Program-made: the position numbers and the translations under genes | Source: Wenjunlia tyrosinilytica | GTDB lineage: Bacteria > Actinomycetota > Actinomycetes > Streptomycetales > Streptomycetaceae | Direction: 5' to 3' | DNA length: 64,000 nt | Assembly (NCBI RefSeq): GCF_014646055.1 | Contig: NZ_BMMS01000022.1 | Coordinates: forward strand, 62,264-126,263 | Notes under the pieces: generated by a model | The model's input: the letters and a program-made list of their open reading frames with translations, nothing else | Database searches by the model: none | Told to the model about the DNA's origin: nothing | Part shown: positions 1 through 8,349 of the stretch, piece after piece | Layout: each line of letters begins with the position of its first letter | How positions within the stretch are numbered: position 1 is the first letter of the stretch

Positions 1-62
1 CCGCGATGCCCGCCGGGGCTGCCACGTCACCCCGGCAGGCACGACCGCGACGCCCGCGCCGA

Positions 63-710
63 TCAGGCGATGTTGAGCACGAAGTCGAACGTGCCCTCCT
101 TCTCCGAGCCGACGGACCTGACGGTCATCAGCAGTGCCGGGTCGAACAGCGGGTCGGTGTTGTTGCGCGGCTCACCCGGGAAGTACAACTGCGTGGTGAG
201 CACCGGCCGGTTGGGGGCCTGCACCTTCACATGGATGTGGCGGGTGCGTCCCGGATACAGCCCCGGCACGATGGTGCTGAGTGTGAACGCCCCCTGGGCG
301 TTGGTGAACTGGTGGCCACGCAGCCGGAAGCCGGTGTTGTCGTAGGCGCCGGCGTTGTCGGCCTGCCAGAAGTCCAGCAGGGCGTTCGCGATCGGCCGGC
401 AGGACAGGCTGAACACGAATCCGCTGACCGTCAGCCGTGTGCCCGTGGTACCGGCCTCGATGAGCGAGGTGCGCAGCGGTGAGTTGCGCTTGAAGTACGG
501 CCCTTCGGTCTGCGGCGGTGTCGGGTCGTCCCCGTCGTCGCAGGAAGGTGTGGGAGCCGGCGGCCGGTCGGAGCGCACGGAGTCCCTGGCCAGGGCGGGG
601 GCGGCACCGAGCAGGAACGGCACCGGAGCGGCCGCCAGCGCGGCCTTGAGCACATTCTTGCGGCTGATCATGCCGGTCGCCTTTTCCTCGTGCGGGTTCT
701 CGCCTTCCAT
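63..710 (-). CDS. exported intradiol ring-cleavage dioxygenase
   Basis: About 215 residues. Intradiol dioxygenases are non-haem Fe(III) enzymes that open catechol-type rings between the two hydroxyls. The fold is recognised from the segments TEGPYFKRNSPLR, LDFWQADNAGAYDNTG, and GLYPGRTRHIHVKV, which hold the expected Tyr/Tyr/His/His iron ligands. The N-terminus (MISRKNVLKAALAAAPVPF, then an Ala-rich stretch ending ALA) looks like a signal peptide, so the enzyme probably acts outside the cell; export is inferred. The start is set by a GGAGG five bases upstream of ATG at 710; an in-frame start further upstream has no such site. The gene lies downstream of a same-strand AraC regulator. The substrate cannot be told from sequence; exported family members occur widely in Streptomyces. 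Confidence 0.85.
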   Translation of the reverse strand: MEGENPHEEKATGMISRKNVLKAALAAAPVPFLLGAAPALARDSVRSDRPPAPTPSCDDGDDPTPPQTEGPYFKRNSPLRTSLIEAGTTGTRLTVSGFVFSLSCRPIANALLDFWQADNAGAYDNTGFRLRGHQFTNAQGAFTLSTIVPGLYPGRTRHIHVKVQAPNRPVLTTQLYFPGEPRNNTDPLFDPALLMTVRSVGSEKEGTFDFVLNIA

Positions 711-732
711 CGGGGCCTCCTCGGCGTGGGGG

Positions 733-758
733 CATGGCCGGGCGCGCGCCCGGCCATG
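733..758. repeat. perfect 26-bp palindrome in the dioxygenase leader
   Basis: A perfectly self-complementary GC-rich sequence (CATGGCCGGG repeated in inverse around GCGCGC) ends about 13 bases before the Shine-Dalgarno of the dioxygenase. It could fold into a very stable hairpin in the mRNA leader, or terminate read-through from the AraC gene upstream. No T-run follows it on either strand. Confidence 0.6.
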
Positions 759-763
759 AGTGC

Positions 764-793
764 GGGGAGTGCGGGGGTGCGGGGGTGCGGGGG
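764..793 (+). other. G-quadruplex-forming tract
   Basis: Four runs of 4, 5, 5 and 5 G with loops of 5, 3 and 3 bases meet the usual G-quadruplex pattern. The tract is on the strand opposite the dioxygenase message, inside its upstream region and immediately next to a 26-bp palindrome. The rest of the space up to the AraC stop codon holds no gene. Confidence 0.5.
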
Positions 794-1008
794 TGCGTGA
801 AGAGGTGCTCAACGCCTGTGCGTTGCCTGTCGGCCACGCCTGTGCGTTCGAGCGCGGCGGGGCATGCCTGCCGTCGGCAGACGCATGACTGCCACGGCAC
901 GTGGCCGATTCGGCCGAGGCCGCGCGTGGCCGCCGCTGGGAACGGTTCCGAATCTAGGCGGGCGCACCGATGCCGTCGATGGACGCAATGCGGCCGCGAT
1001 GGTGATTC

Positions 1009-1872
1009 TCACCGATTCCCGCGCCGGAAGGCCCCGGGGGAGGTGCCGGTCTCGCGGCGGAAGAAACGGCAGAAGTACGCCGCGTCGGCGAAGCCCAGCT
1101 GGTGGGAGATCCGGGTCAGCGCCAGGTCCGTGTGCGCCAGCAGCCGCTTGGCCTCGAGGACCTGGACCTGACGGATGAGCCGGCCCGGGGTGTGGCCCGT
1201 GGCCTGCTTGACGGCTTCGTTGAGGTGGCTGACCGACACCCCGACCTCGGCGGCGTACTCGCGCACGCTCCTCGGCGTCCGCTCGGGGAGGGCCAGCAGC
1301 CGGACGAAGTGCTGGGCGACGACGGCGGCCCGGCCGGCGCGAGAGTCGGGCGGTGCCGCGCCGGGCAGCCGCAGCGCCCAGGTGATCAGCACATGCAGAT
1401 AGGCCCGAAGGACCGAGGCGAAGCCGTCCTTCCGCGCGCAGTACTCGCGCTTCATGTCCGCCACCAGGGCGGACAGGCCCGGCTCGTCCTCCTCGGCCAC
1501 ATGCGCCCAGGGACGCTCGGTGAGCCTGCGCAGGGCGGGCACATCACCCGGATGGGAGATCAGGAAGTCGTCGGTGAACAGGACCAGCGATCCGCACAGC
1601 TCCGATTCGAGCTCCCAGTGGTGCACCTGCCCCGGGGCGACGTAGGAGAGCTGGGGAGGCCGCAGCGGCCACTCGACGAGGTCGACGAAGTGCCTGCCCC
1701 GGCCACCGGTCACGAAGGCGATCTCATGGAAGGTGTGGCGGTGCGGGTAACAGGCCCGTGCCATCGGCCCCAGCGCGTCGAACGTCCCGATGGAGAACGC
1801 CGACGGGCGTGGTGCGGGGGGACCGTCGTCGAGGTGGTGCACGGGTAACGGGGCGCTTCGCAGGCTCGTCAT
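1009..1872 (-). CDS. AraC-family transcriptional regulator (AraC-type cupin N-domain)
   Basis: 287 residues. The N-terminal half carries an AraC-binding cupin (PHRHTFHEIAFVTGGRGRHF, then YVAPGQVHHWE), which usually senses a small ligand. The C-terminal 100 residues hold the two helix-turn-helix motifs: VREYAAEVGVSVSHLNEAVK, then ALTRISHQLGFADAAYFCRF with the family tail TGTSPGAFR. The start at 1872 has AAGGAG a little upstream. It lies directly upstream of the exported dioxygenase on the same strand, which makes that gene a plausible target, and is divergent from gltD. The ligand is unknown. Confidence 0.9.
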   Translation of the reverse strand: MTSLRSAPLPVHHLDDGPPAPRPSAFSIGTFDALGPMARACYPHRHTFHEIAFVTGGRGRHFVDLVEWPLRPPQLSYVAPGQVHHWELESELCGSLVLFTDDFLISHPGDVPALRRLTERPWAHVAEEDEPGLSALVADMKREYCARKDGFASVLRAYLHVLITWALRLPGAAPPDSRAGRAAVVAQHFVRLLALPERTPRSVREYAAEVGVSVSHLNEAVKQATGHTPGRLIRQVQVLEAKRLLAHTDLALTRISHQLGFADAAYFCRFFRRETGTSPGAFRRGNR

Positions 1873-2336
1873 CTCCGGCAGGCTCCTTGAGGCTCCCGGA
1901 GACCATACGGCGTCCGGGCCGCCTCGCAAAGGCCGCCAACTCCCCCGGCGGAGCAAGCGGTTCCGCCTTGTGGCGAGATCAGCCGGGATGTCCGCGCCAG
2001 TGCGGCCGACCGGCTGGTGCGGGTCACGTCTGCGGCCGGTGACCAGCGGCTTCACCGGGGGCGGGCGTCGCCCTTCGGGTGGGTCCCGCGTGCCGGTCAT
2101 GGATCCGCTTGCACGTGCTCGCCTTCCCCCCGCCGCGCCGCGCGGTGGGACGGTGCCGGATCGGCGCGGGCACCCGGGGCGGGCCGAAGCTTTAAAAATG
2201 CCGCAAAGCGGACGTACGCTTGTCGGACGACACCTGGCTCCCGCAGTGGAGCACGTGCCCCGAGCCGGGCTGGGGGACAGCCGCACATCCGAGATCCCGC
2301 ACATCCGGGATCGCCGCCCAGCTGCCGGAGGCCGCG
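1873..2336. other. divergent intergenic region, AraC gene / gltD
   Basis: No gene-like reading frame. It must hold the promoters of both flanking genes. The only AT-rich stretch is around 2190-2200 (a TTTAAAAA run). No confident promoter was assigned. Confidence 0.5.
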
Positions 2337-3860
2337 ATGGCCGACCCGAAAGGGTTCCTCACCACGCCCCGCCGCGGTCTCGCCCGCCGCCCCGTCCAGG
2401 AAAGGGTGCGGGACTGGCATGAGGTCTACGTCGGCCAGGACCTGCTGCCGCTCATCAGCGAGCAGGCGAACCGCTGCATGGACTGCGGGATCCCGTTCTG
2501 CCACAGCGGCTGCCCCCTGGGAAACCTGATACCCGAGTGGAACGAGCTCGTCTCCCGTGACGACTGGGAGACCGCGAGCGAGCGCCTGCACGCCACCAAC
2601 AACTTCCCGGAGTTCACCGGACGACTGTGCCCGGCCCCGTGCGAGTCCGCCTGCGTTCTCGCCATCAACGCCGACCCCGTGACGATCAAGGACATCGAGG
2701 TCGCCGTCGCCGACTACACCTGGGACCACGGCGGCCTGCCGCCCCGGCCCGCGAAGCGTCCGTCCGGAAGGACCGTCGCCGTCATCGGCTCGGGACCGGC
2801 GGGTCTGGCCGCCGCCCAGCAGCTCACGCGGGCCGGGCACTCGGTGGAGGTCTTCGAGCGGGCCGACCGCCCCGGTGGGCTGCTGCGCTACGGCATCCCC
2901 GAGTTCAAGATGGAGAAGTGCCACGTCGACCGCCGCATCCGTCAGATGCGCGAGGAGGGCACCCGCTTCCGCACCGGCGTCGACGTCGGCACCGATCTCC
3001 ACGCCGGGCGCCTGCGGGAGGAGCACGACGCGGTGGTGGTCGCGGTCGGCGCCACCGCCTGGCGCGAGTTGCCCGTACCCGGCCGGGAGCTGGCCGGTGT
3101 CCATCAGGCGATGGAGTACCTGCCCATGGCCAACCGGGTACGGGAGGGGGACTACGCCGTGCCCCCGGTCAACGCCGAGGGCAGGCATGTCGTCATCGTC
3201 GGCGGCGGGGACACCGCGGCGGACTGCCTGGGCACCGTGCTGCGCCAGGGGGCCGCCTCCGTCGTCCAGCTCGACATCAACCCCATGCCCGGGGAGGACC
3301 GGGCCTTCGCCGAGCCATGGCCGGTGTACCCGAAGGTGTACCGTGTCTCGCCCGCTCACGAGGAGGCCAGGGAAGTGGCCCGGCTGCACGGTGAGGAGCC
3401 CGACAGCCAAGGCGTGCCGCTCCCGGGTCCGGACGGCGATGTTCGGATGTTCTCGGCCTCCACCCTGCGCTTCGAGGGCGACGGGACGGGCCATGTGCGG
3501 TCGCTGCGCCTGGTCGGGGTCGAGGCGGAGGGCAGGCGGCCGGCCCAGGGCACCGAACGGCTCCTGCCCGCCGATCTGGTCCTGCTGGCGCTGGGGTTCA
3601 GGGGACCGGAGCCCGACAGCCCGCTGATCCACCAGCTCGGACTGCGCCTCGGCGCTCGCCGCACCCTCGCCCGCGGTGAGGACTTCACCACCGACGTGGA
3701 CGGCGTGTTCGTGGCGGGCGACGCCGGGCGCGGCCAGTCGCTGATCGTCTGGGCCATCGCCGAGGGCCGCTCCGCCGCCGCCGCGGTGGACCGGTATCTG
3801 GCCGGGTCCACGGCGCTTCCGGCGCCGATAGGAGCGACGGACCGGCCCCTCGTGCTGTGA
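2337..3860 (+). CDS. gltD: glutamate synthase small subunit (NADPH, FAD, 4Fe-4S)
   Basis: 507 residues, normal length for GltD. The subunit oxidises NADPH on FAD and passes electrons through iron-sulfur clusters to the large GltB subunit. Two Cys clusters are clear near residues 48-60 (CMDCGIPFCHSGCPLGN) and 100-112 (CPAPCESACVLAIN). They are followed by the FAD Rossmann motif VAVIGSGPAGLAAAQQL, the NADPH motif HVVIVGGGDTAADCLG, and a C-terminal FAD motif GVFVAGDAGRGQSLIVWAI. The ATG is preceded by GGAG. No gltB is adjacent, whereas the two usually form an operon; the partner would have to be elsewhere, or this is a stand-alone GltD-like oxidoreductase. Confidence 0.92.
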   Translation: MADPKGFLTTPRRGLARRPVQERVRDWHEVYVGQDLLPLISEQANRCMDCGIPFCHSGCPLGNLIPEWNELVSRDDWETASERLHATNNFPEFTGRLCPAPCESACVLAINADPVTIKDIEVAVADYTWDHGGLPPRPAKRPSGRTVAVIGSGPAGLAAAQQLTRAGHSVEVFERADRPGGLLRYGIPEFKMEKCHVDRRIRQMREEGTRFRTGVDVGTDLHAGRLREEHDAVVVAVGATAWRELPVPGRELAGVHQAMEYLPMANRVREGDYAVPPVNAEGRHVVIVGGGDTAADCLGTVLRQGAASVVQLDINPMPGEDRAFAEPWPVYPKVYRVSPAHEEAREVARLHGEEPDSQGVPLPGPDGDVRMFSASTLRFEGDGTGHVRSLRLVGVEAEGRRPAQGTERLLPADLVLLALGFRGPEPDSPLIHQLGLRLGARRTLARGEDFTTDVDGVFVAGDAGRGQSLIVWAIAEGRSAAAAVDRYLAGSTALPAPIGATDRPLVL

Positions 3861-3897
3861 CGGCTCGGGGACGCTCGGCTCCGGACCACGCACGTCC

Positions 3898-4015
3898 CAC
3901 CGGCCCCCCGCGCACCGGCCTCGCGCACCGGCCTCGCGCACCGGCCTCGCGCACCGGCCCCCCGCGCACCGGCCCCGCGCACCGGCCCCGCGCGCACCGG
4001 CCCCTCACGCACCGG
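3898..4015. repeat. GC-rich imperfect tandem repeat after gltD
   Basis: About nine imperfect copies of a 12-14 bp unit of the type GCGCACCGGCCTC fill most of the space behind gltD. Frames across it code only for Pro/Arg/Thr-rich peptides, so it is treated as non-coding. No separate terminator is visible. Confidence 0.75.
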
Positions 4016-4141
4016 TCACTCGCGGGGGTGGACGGCGGGGGTGGACGGTGGTGAGCCGCGACGGTCGGGGAACCGAATCGTGGGGTGGCGCGTCCCATCG
4101 TCGGCCCACACTCCGGGGGCACCTGAGGAGGAACGAAATCG

Positions 4142-4345
4142 ATGCGCAAGCCTCTTGTTCTGGTCGCCATCGGCTCGGCAGCGGTGATCGTCGCCGGGTC
4201 CGCCGCCATTGCCGTCGCGCAAGGCGACTCCGACGGCCGTCCCTCGCACCGGGACGCACCGGACGCCGTGGTGAAGTCGGACGTCATGACGCCCGACCCC
4301 GGCTACTGGACCCCGGACAGGATGAAGGACGCGCAGGCCGGATGA
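4142..4345 (+). CDS. small exported protein resembling a serine-protease pre-pro segment
   Basis: 67 residues with a good ribosome site (GAGGAAC) before the ATG. Residues 1-27 form a signal peptide (MRKPLVLVAIGSAAVIVAG, then AIAVAQG). After a short charged linker the protein ends DPGYWTPDRMKDAQAG. The YWTP(D/E)RM box is one I know from the N-terminal region of secreted actinobacterial trypsin-like serine proteases, just ahead of the catalytic domain. Here the frame stops immediately after it, and no protease domain follows in any frame. It may be the leftover 5' end of a protease gene or a separate small secreted peptide; the sequence does not decide. Confidence 0.6.
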   Translation: MRKPLVLVAIGSAAVIVAGSAAIAVAQGDSDGRPSHRDAPDAVVKSDVMTPDPGYWTPDRMKDAQAG

Positions 4346-4404
4346 GACCTCGGCGCCCGCGTACGGGCGGGTGAAGGTATGAGCGCCTGAGCGCCGAAAG
4401 ACGG

Positions 4405-4442
4405 CGGGCCTGTGCTACCACCTCCGCGGTGGCACAGGCCCG
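4405..4442. terminator. strong stem-loop terminator
   Basis: Inverted repeat CGGGCCTGTGC / GCACAGGCCCG with an inner CCACC/GGTGG extension. It lies 60 bases behind the small exported protein and has no long T-run, as is common in Streptomyces. Confidence 0.65.
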
Positions 4443-4499
4443 TCCCCGTACCTCCGTGCTCAGGCCGACTGCCGATCGGCGACGGCACGGCTGCGGTCG

Positions 4500-4732
4500 C
4501 CGGCGTCGTCCCCGCCCGCCGCCTCACCGGATTGGTCGGTGAGCCGCCCATGGCCTACCTGACCGGCCGGCGGCTGGCCATGGCCGCCGACCTTCTGCGT
4601 GAGCCCGGCACCACCATCGGCGCGGTGGCCCGACAGGTCGGCTACGGCAGCTCGTTCGCCCTCAGCGCCGCGTTCAAGCGCGTTCGCGGCGTCAGCCCCA
4701 GGGAGCGCCGCGTCGGAGCCGCCCGGGAGTGA
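4500..4732 (+). pseudogene. AraC-family regulator remnant (C-terminal DNA-binding part)
   Basis: The frame encodes only the last ~75 residues of a cupin-type AraC regulator: RLTGLVGEPPMAYLTGRR, then GAVARQVGYGSSFALSAAFK and the end RVRGVSPRERR. The second helix-turn-helix is intact, the first is incomplete, and the N-terminal cupin is absent. Upstream sequence in this frame is unrelated Pro-rich filler running into the terminator hairpin, so the gene appears truncated by deletion. Confidence 0.7.
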
Positions 4733-4763
4733 GGCGGGCTCAATTCCCTTGAAAAGACGGCCG

Positions 4764-4780
4764 ATTGGTCTAGGCCTAGT
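4764..4780 (+). promoter_or_regulatory. possible DasR-like (dre) site
   Basis: ATTGGTCTAGGCCTAGT shares the TGGTCTAG core of the DasR operator consensus (ACTGGTCTAGACCAGT) but diverges in the right half. It contains a perfect 10-bp palindrome CTAGGCCTAG. It is about 75 bases ahead of the small secreted protein gene. Confidence 0.35.
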
Positions 4781-4855
4781 GTCTCCGGCGCGCCATAGTG
4801 GTCACCGCACGAGATCTTGCTCCGCCCACCACGGCAACAAGAAAGAGGTTCATCC

Positions 4856-5164
4856 GTGCGAGTGAAGACCCTGCTGGGCCTGGCGGCGTGCGCCGCGGCG
4901 ACCGCCGGAGTGCTCACGGTCCCTCCCGCCCAGGCCGCGCAGCTGCCGTGCTTCCTGTCCGGAAGCGGCAGCTCCGCCAGTGCCACCTGCTACAGCGGAG
5001 CGTCGTACACCTGGCGGCTCGTGGTCGACTGCGTCGACACCAGCAATGCGCGGTGGCCGAAGATCGTCAGCACGCTGCGCGGCGACTACATCACCGGTGA
5101 CGGCACCGAGACCCTGTCCTGCTCGGGATCACTGCGCGCCGACGGGCGGATCGAGACGAAGTAG
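4856..5164 (+). CDS. small secreted protein with four cysteines
   Basis: 102 residues from a GTG preceded by AAGAGG. A signal peptide (VKTLLGLAACAAATAGVLT, cleaved after AQA) leads into a ~75-residue mature domain with Cys in LPCFLSG, ATCYSG, VVDCVD and LSCSGS, enough for two disulfides. I do not recognise a family. The fold is probably a small beta-rich extracellular domain, by composition only. A DasR-like site upstream would link it to chitin or aminosugar use, which is speculative. Confidence 0.75.
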   Translation: MRVKTLLGLAACAAATAGVLTVPPAQAAQLPCFLSGSGSSASATCYSGASYTWRLVVDCVDTSNARWPKIVSTLRGDYITGDGTETLSCSGSLRADGRIETK

Positions 5165-5784
5165 CGACCCTTCCGCGGCGCCCCCTTCCGCACCGCCGGC
5201 CGGTTTCCCGACCCGCCTCCACCGGCCTCCACGGCCTCGGTGCCCGGACGCCGGCCCGCTCGTGCGCGCCGGTTGTCCGGGCGCCCCGCCGTTCGATGTC
5301 CCTGGGGCCTCCATTCGCCCGTGCCCGCCCGGGACGGGCCCGGGATTCGGGTGCTCCGTCTCCCACGCCGTTCTTGCGGTCCGGGCGGATGAATTCGGCC
5401 ATCGGGTCGTCCGGAAAGAGGGCGGCCGGACACGGGAGCGGTAATCACGGATTCCGTTAATCCGATTGCTGTTCGCATCGTCATCATTTCGGTGGGCTGC
5501 TGCGGATCCGATGAATCCGGCCGACCACCTGCGGCTCGCGTGTATCTTGATGCGAAAGAGTCTCTGTTTGGCGACGAGATGCGCATGGACAGTTCCGTCG
5601 AGTCCGCGGCCCGGGGCCGCATTGAGACCCCCCACGCCCCTCTTGTCGTGCAATTGCTCGCACCGCGCAGACAAAGCCGTTCACACGCCGCCTATTTTCG
5701 TTCACCTTCTGTAGGCGTCCACCTGTCCGGTTATCGTTTGAAAATGCATCTGTGCCTTGTCGGCAGCCACATCGGGGGGCGTTG
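5165..5784. other. gene-free region ahead of the PP2C phosphatase gene
   Basis: About 620 bases. Frames crossing it lack a start, ribosome site or coding bias. The right half (5440-5760) is clearly richer in A+T than its surroundings and probably carries the phosphatase promoter. No terminator or operator was assigned. Confidence 0.5.
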
Positions 5785-8016
5785 ATGGCGGGCCGCGGGG
5801 CCAGTGGTGCCCCTGGCTCCCTCGGCGCCGAATCGGTGCTGCCGGACGCCCCCGACACCTGGTTGACGTCGCTGCACGAGGCCGCCCAGTCGGTCGCCGC
5901 GGCCACCACGGCCCAGCAAGCCCTTTCCGCGGCTCTCGCGGCGTCCAAGCCCTGCCTGGGGCCGACCGGGGGAGCGCTTCTCGTGCTGGACGCGTCGGGG
6001 GAGTACCTGTCCATGGACGCCATGGAAGGGCTTCCGGAGACGTTCTCCCGGCCGTGGGAGGCCATAGGGCTCGGCGAGGGCCTGCCGGTCACGGACGCCG
6101 TCCGCACCAGCGAGCCGGTGTGGCTCGAGGCGTTCGGGGAGCGCTTCCTGCGCTATCCGGACGCGCTGCCGGAGCTCACGGACCAGCCGACCGACGTGGC
6201 CACCGGCTCGCTGCCCCTGCTGCGTGCGGGCAGCTGCGTCGGAGTGCTGGCCGTCGTCCGGAGCAGGGATGAGCCCTTCTCCGAGGTCGAGCGCGTCTTC
6301 CTGATGTGCCTGGCCGACCAGCTCGCGGTGTTGGTGGCCTCGCTGAACGGCCGTCTGCCCCAGCGGCCGAGCACGGCATCGTGGGAGGAGAGCGCGGACG
6401 CGCAGGCCACCGGCACGGTCGAGCTCGGCTACTTCAGCTGGAACATGCGCACGGGCCGGGTCGAGTGCGACGAGACGACCCTTCGCCTGCACGGCCTCAC
6501 CCCGCCGGCCGTCAGGCCCGTCGAGGACTTCATCGCCCAGCTCGAGTCCGAGGACCTGCCCGACGTTCGCAACGCGCTGGAGCGGATGGGGCAGCTGTGC
6601 GGCGACTACCAGGTGCACTACCGCATCCGCGAACCGGGCGGCCGTATCCGCGTCCTGGAGGCCCGCGGGCGGGTGCACCCCGGGGCCGACGGCATCCCCG
6701 AGCGCATGAGCGGTGTCGTCACCGATGTCACGGTGGCCGAGGCCCGGCGTGAAGCCGACCAGCAGACGCTGCGCCACCAGGCCGAACAGGCCGACAAGCT
6801 GCGTGAGTTCGCCCGTTTGCTGTCCGCGGCGGTGACCGTGCAGGACATCGCCCGCACCGCCCGCACCGCCCTCCAGGCGTTCGACGCCGACGCCCTGCTC
6901 CTCGCCGAACAGCAGGAGGACCGTATCTCCGTCGTCGCTTCCTGCGGGTACTCGCGGGAGAAGACCGAGATCCTGCGGAGCCTGCCCCTGACCATCGGGT
7001 CGCCCATCGGTGACGCGCTGCGGCGGCACGTCCCCGTCTTCCTCGACTCCCTGGAAGCCCTGCTGGCCGCGTATCCCCGTCTGGAGTCGATCGCCGGCCA
7101 GATCGTCCACCGCTCCTGGGCGGCACTGCCCCTGCCCAGCACCGCAGGCCCCCCGGCCGCGTGCCTGATCGGCTTTCCGGACTCCCATGCCTTCAGCGCG
7201 TCCCAGCGCTCCCTGCTCTCCGTCGCGGCGGGACTGCTCGCGCAGTCGCTGGACCGGGCCCGCCTGTACGAGGCCGAGCACCGCCTGGCCCGCGAACTCC
7301 AGCGCGGACTGCTGCCCCAGGCCCTGCGGGGCCCGGCGAGCACGGAGGTGCACGCGCACTACCGGCCCGCCACGAGCGGCATGCTCATCGGCGGGGACTG
7401 GTACGACGCCTTCCCCACCCCCGACGGCGGACTCGCCCTGGTCATCGGCGACGTCCAGGGCCACAGCGTCGTCGGCGCCACCCTCATGGGGCAACTGCGC
7501 ACCGCCGTACGCGCCTACACCAACGAGGGACACGACCCGGCCGCCGTCCTGGAGCGCACCAACCAGCTCCTGACGCACCTCAACCCCATCCCGGAAACCG
7601 CTCTCTTCGCCACCTGCTGCTATGCCCACCTGGACCCCGGCACCGGTGACCTGGCCATCTGCCGGGCCGGCCATCCCACGCCGATCGTCACCGAGCCCGG
7701 ACAGGAGCCGCGCTGCCTCGAGGTGGCCGGCGGGACACCGCTGGGCGTCGACGCCGGCGCCACCTACCCCACCACCCGGGTCCGGCTGCCCGTCGGCGCC
7801 CAACTCCTGCTCTACACCGACGGCCTGATCGAGGACCGGGGCCACGACATCGACGAGGGCATCGCCTGTGTCCTCGCCGCGCTGGCCACGCCCGCCCCCA
7901 GCCCGGAGGAATGCCTCGGCGAGCTCATCCGCACGTGCGCCCCGGCGCCGGGACGCCTCGACGCCGACGACGTGGCAGCGCTTCTCGTGCGCTACATCGG
8001 ACCCGACGGCGGCTGA
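5785..8016 (+). CDS. GAF-PAS-GAF-PP2C (SpoIIE-type) serine phosphatase
   Basis: 743 residues. Order: GAF domain (about 25-190, PLLRAGSCVGVLAVVRS), PAS domain (about 215-320, GYFSWNMRTGRVECDETTLR), second GAF (about 345-500), then a PP2C/SpoIIE phosphatase domain (about 515-740) with LQRGLLPQAL, GGDWYDAF, VIGDVQGH and the Asp-rich end DADDVAALLVRY. Such RsbU-like proteins dephosphorylate anti-sigma-factor antagonists in partner-switching pathways. No transmembrane segment is seen, so it should be cytosolic. The start at 5785 follows a GGGGGG run; a GTG 33 bases upstream is an alternative. No antagonist or anti-sigma gene is adjacent. Confidence 0.92.
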   Translation: MAGRGASGAPGSLGAESVLPDAPDTWLTSLHEAAQSVAAATTAQQALSAALAASKPCLGPTGGALLVLDASGEYLSMDAMEGLPETFSRPWEAIGLGEGLPVTDAVRTSEPVWLEAFGERFLRYPDALPELTDQPTDVATGSLPLLRAGSCVGVLAVVRSRDEPFSEVERVFLMCLADQLAVLVASLNGRLPQRPSTASWEESADAQATGTVELGYFSWNMRTGRVECDETTLRLHGLTPPAVRPVEDFIAQLESEDLPDVRNALERMGQLCGDYQVHYRIREPGGRIRVLEARGRVHPGADGIPERMSGVVTDVTVAEARREADQQTLRHQAEQADKLREFARLLSAAVTVQDIARTARTALQAFDADALLLAEQQEDRISVVASCGYSREKTEILRSLPLTIGSPIGDALRRHVPVFLDSLEALLAAYPRLESIAGQIVHRSWAALPLPSTAGPPAACLIGFPDSHAFSASQRSLLSVAAGLLAQSLDRARLYEAEHRLARELQRGLLPQALRGPASTEVHAHYRPATSGMLIGGDWYDAFPTPDGGLALVIGDVQGHSVVGATLMGQLRTAVRAYTNEGHDPAAVLERTNQLLTHLNPIPETALFATCCYAHLDPGTGDLAICRAGHPTPIVTEPGQEPRCLEVAGGTPLGVDAGATYPTTRVRLPVGAQLLLYTDGLIEDRGHDIDEGIACVLAALATPAPSPEECLGELIRTCAPAPGRLDADDVAALLVRYIGPDGG

Positions 8017-8349
8017 ACGCGTGGACGCGGCTCGCCAAGGCGTCAGCCGGAGGAGCGCGGCGGTGAGCCGGCGCAGCCGCACGGGCGTGCTGGCCGGACC
8101 GGTGGCCGCGTCGGCCAGACCGAGTCCTACCAGCCAACGGGACCGTCCGGTCCGCACGCCCTCCGCGCCCGTACTCGGCGCCCCTGCCCGCACCGCGCTG
8201 CCCGCCACGCCCGATCCCCCGAACCGGCTGTCGTGATGATCTCCTCGAGTGCGCCACGGCAACGGCCGCACGCCGCGGTGGGGTCGTCCTTGTGTGCGGT
8301 GTCCGTGCCGAGGCCTGCCGTCGCGGCCCCGGAGGGCATCCTCCGGCCG
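8017..8349. other. convergent intergenic region with terminator 8329-8346
   Basis: No credible gene. CCGGAGG-GCAT-CCTCCGG at 8329-8346 is a perfect stem-loop just behind the aldehyde dehydrogenase stop and probably serves as its terminator. Nothing else was recognised. Confidence 0.55.

Noticed and set aside
3857-4054. Arg/Pro/Thr-rich frame over the repeat tract after gltD
   Set aside because: Entirely made of tandem repeat units, no ribosome site, no protein-like composition.
5731-8271. A very long minus-strand open frame opposite the GAF-PAS-GAF-PP2C gene
   Set aside because: It is the antisense shadow of a well-supported gene; its product is low-complexity Gly/Arg/Asp-rich with no domain, and long antisense frames are expected at this G+C.
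8017-8280. Minus-strand coding-like stretch (VGLGLADAATGP...) behind the first phosphatase gene
   Set aside because: The frame has no stop before running antisense through the phosphatase, and no start signal; the apparent codon bias is a by-product of that frame.
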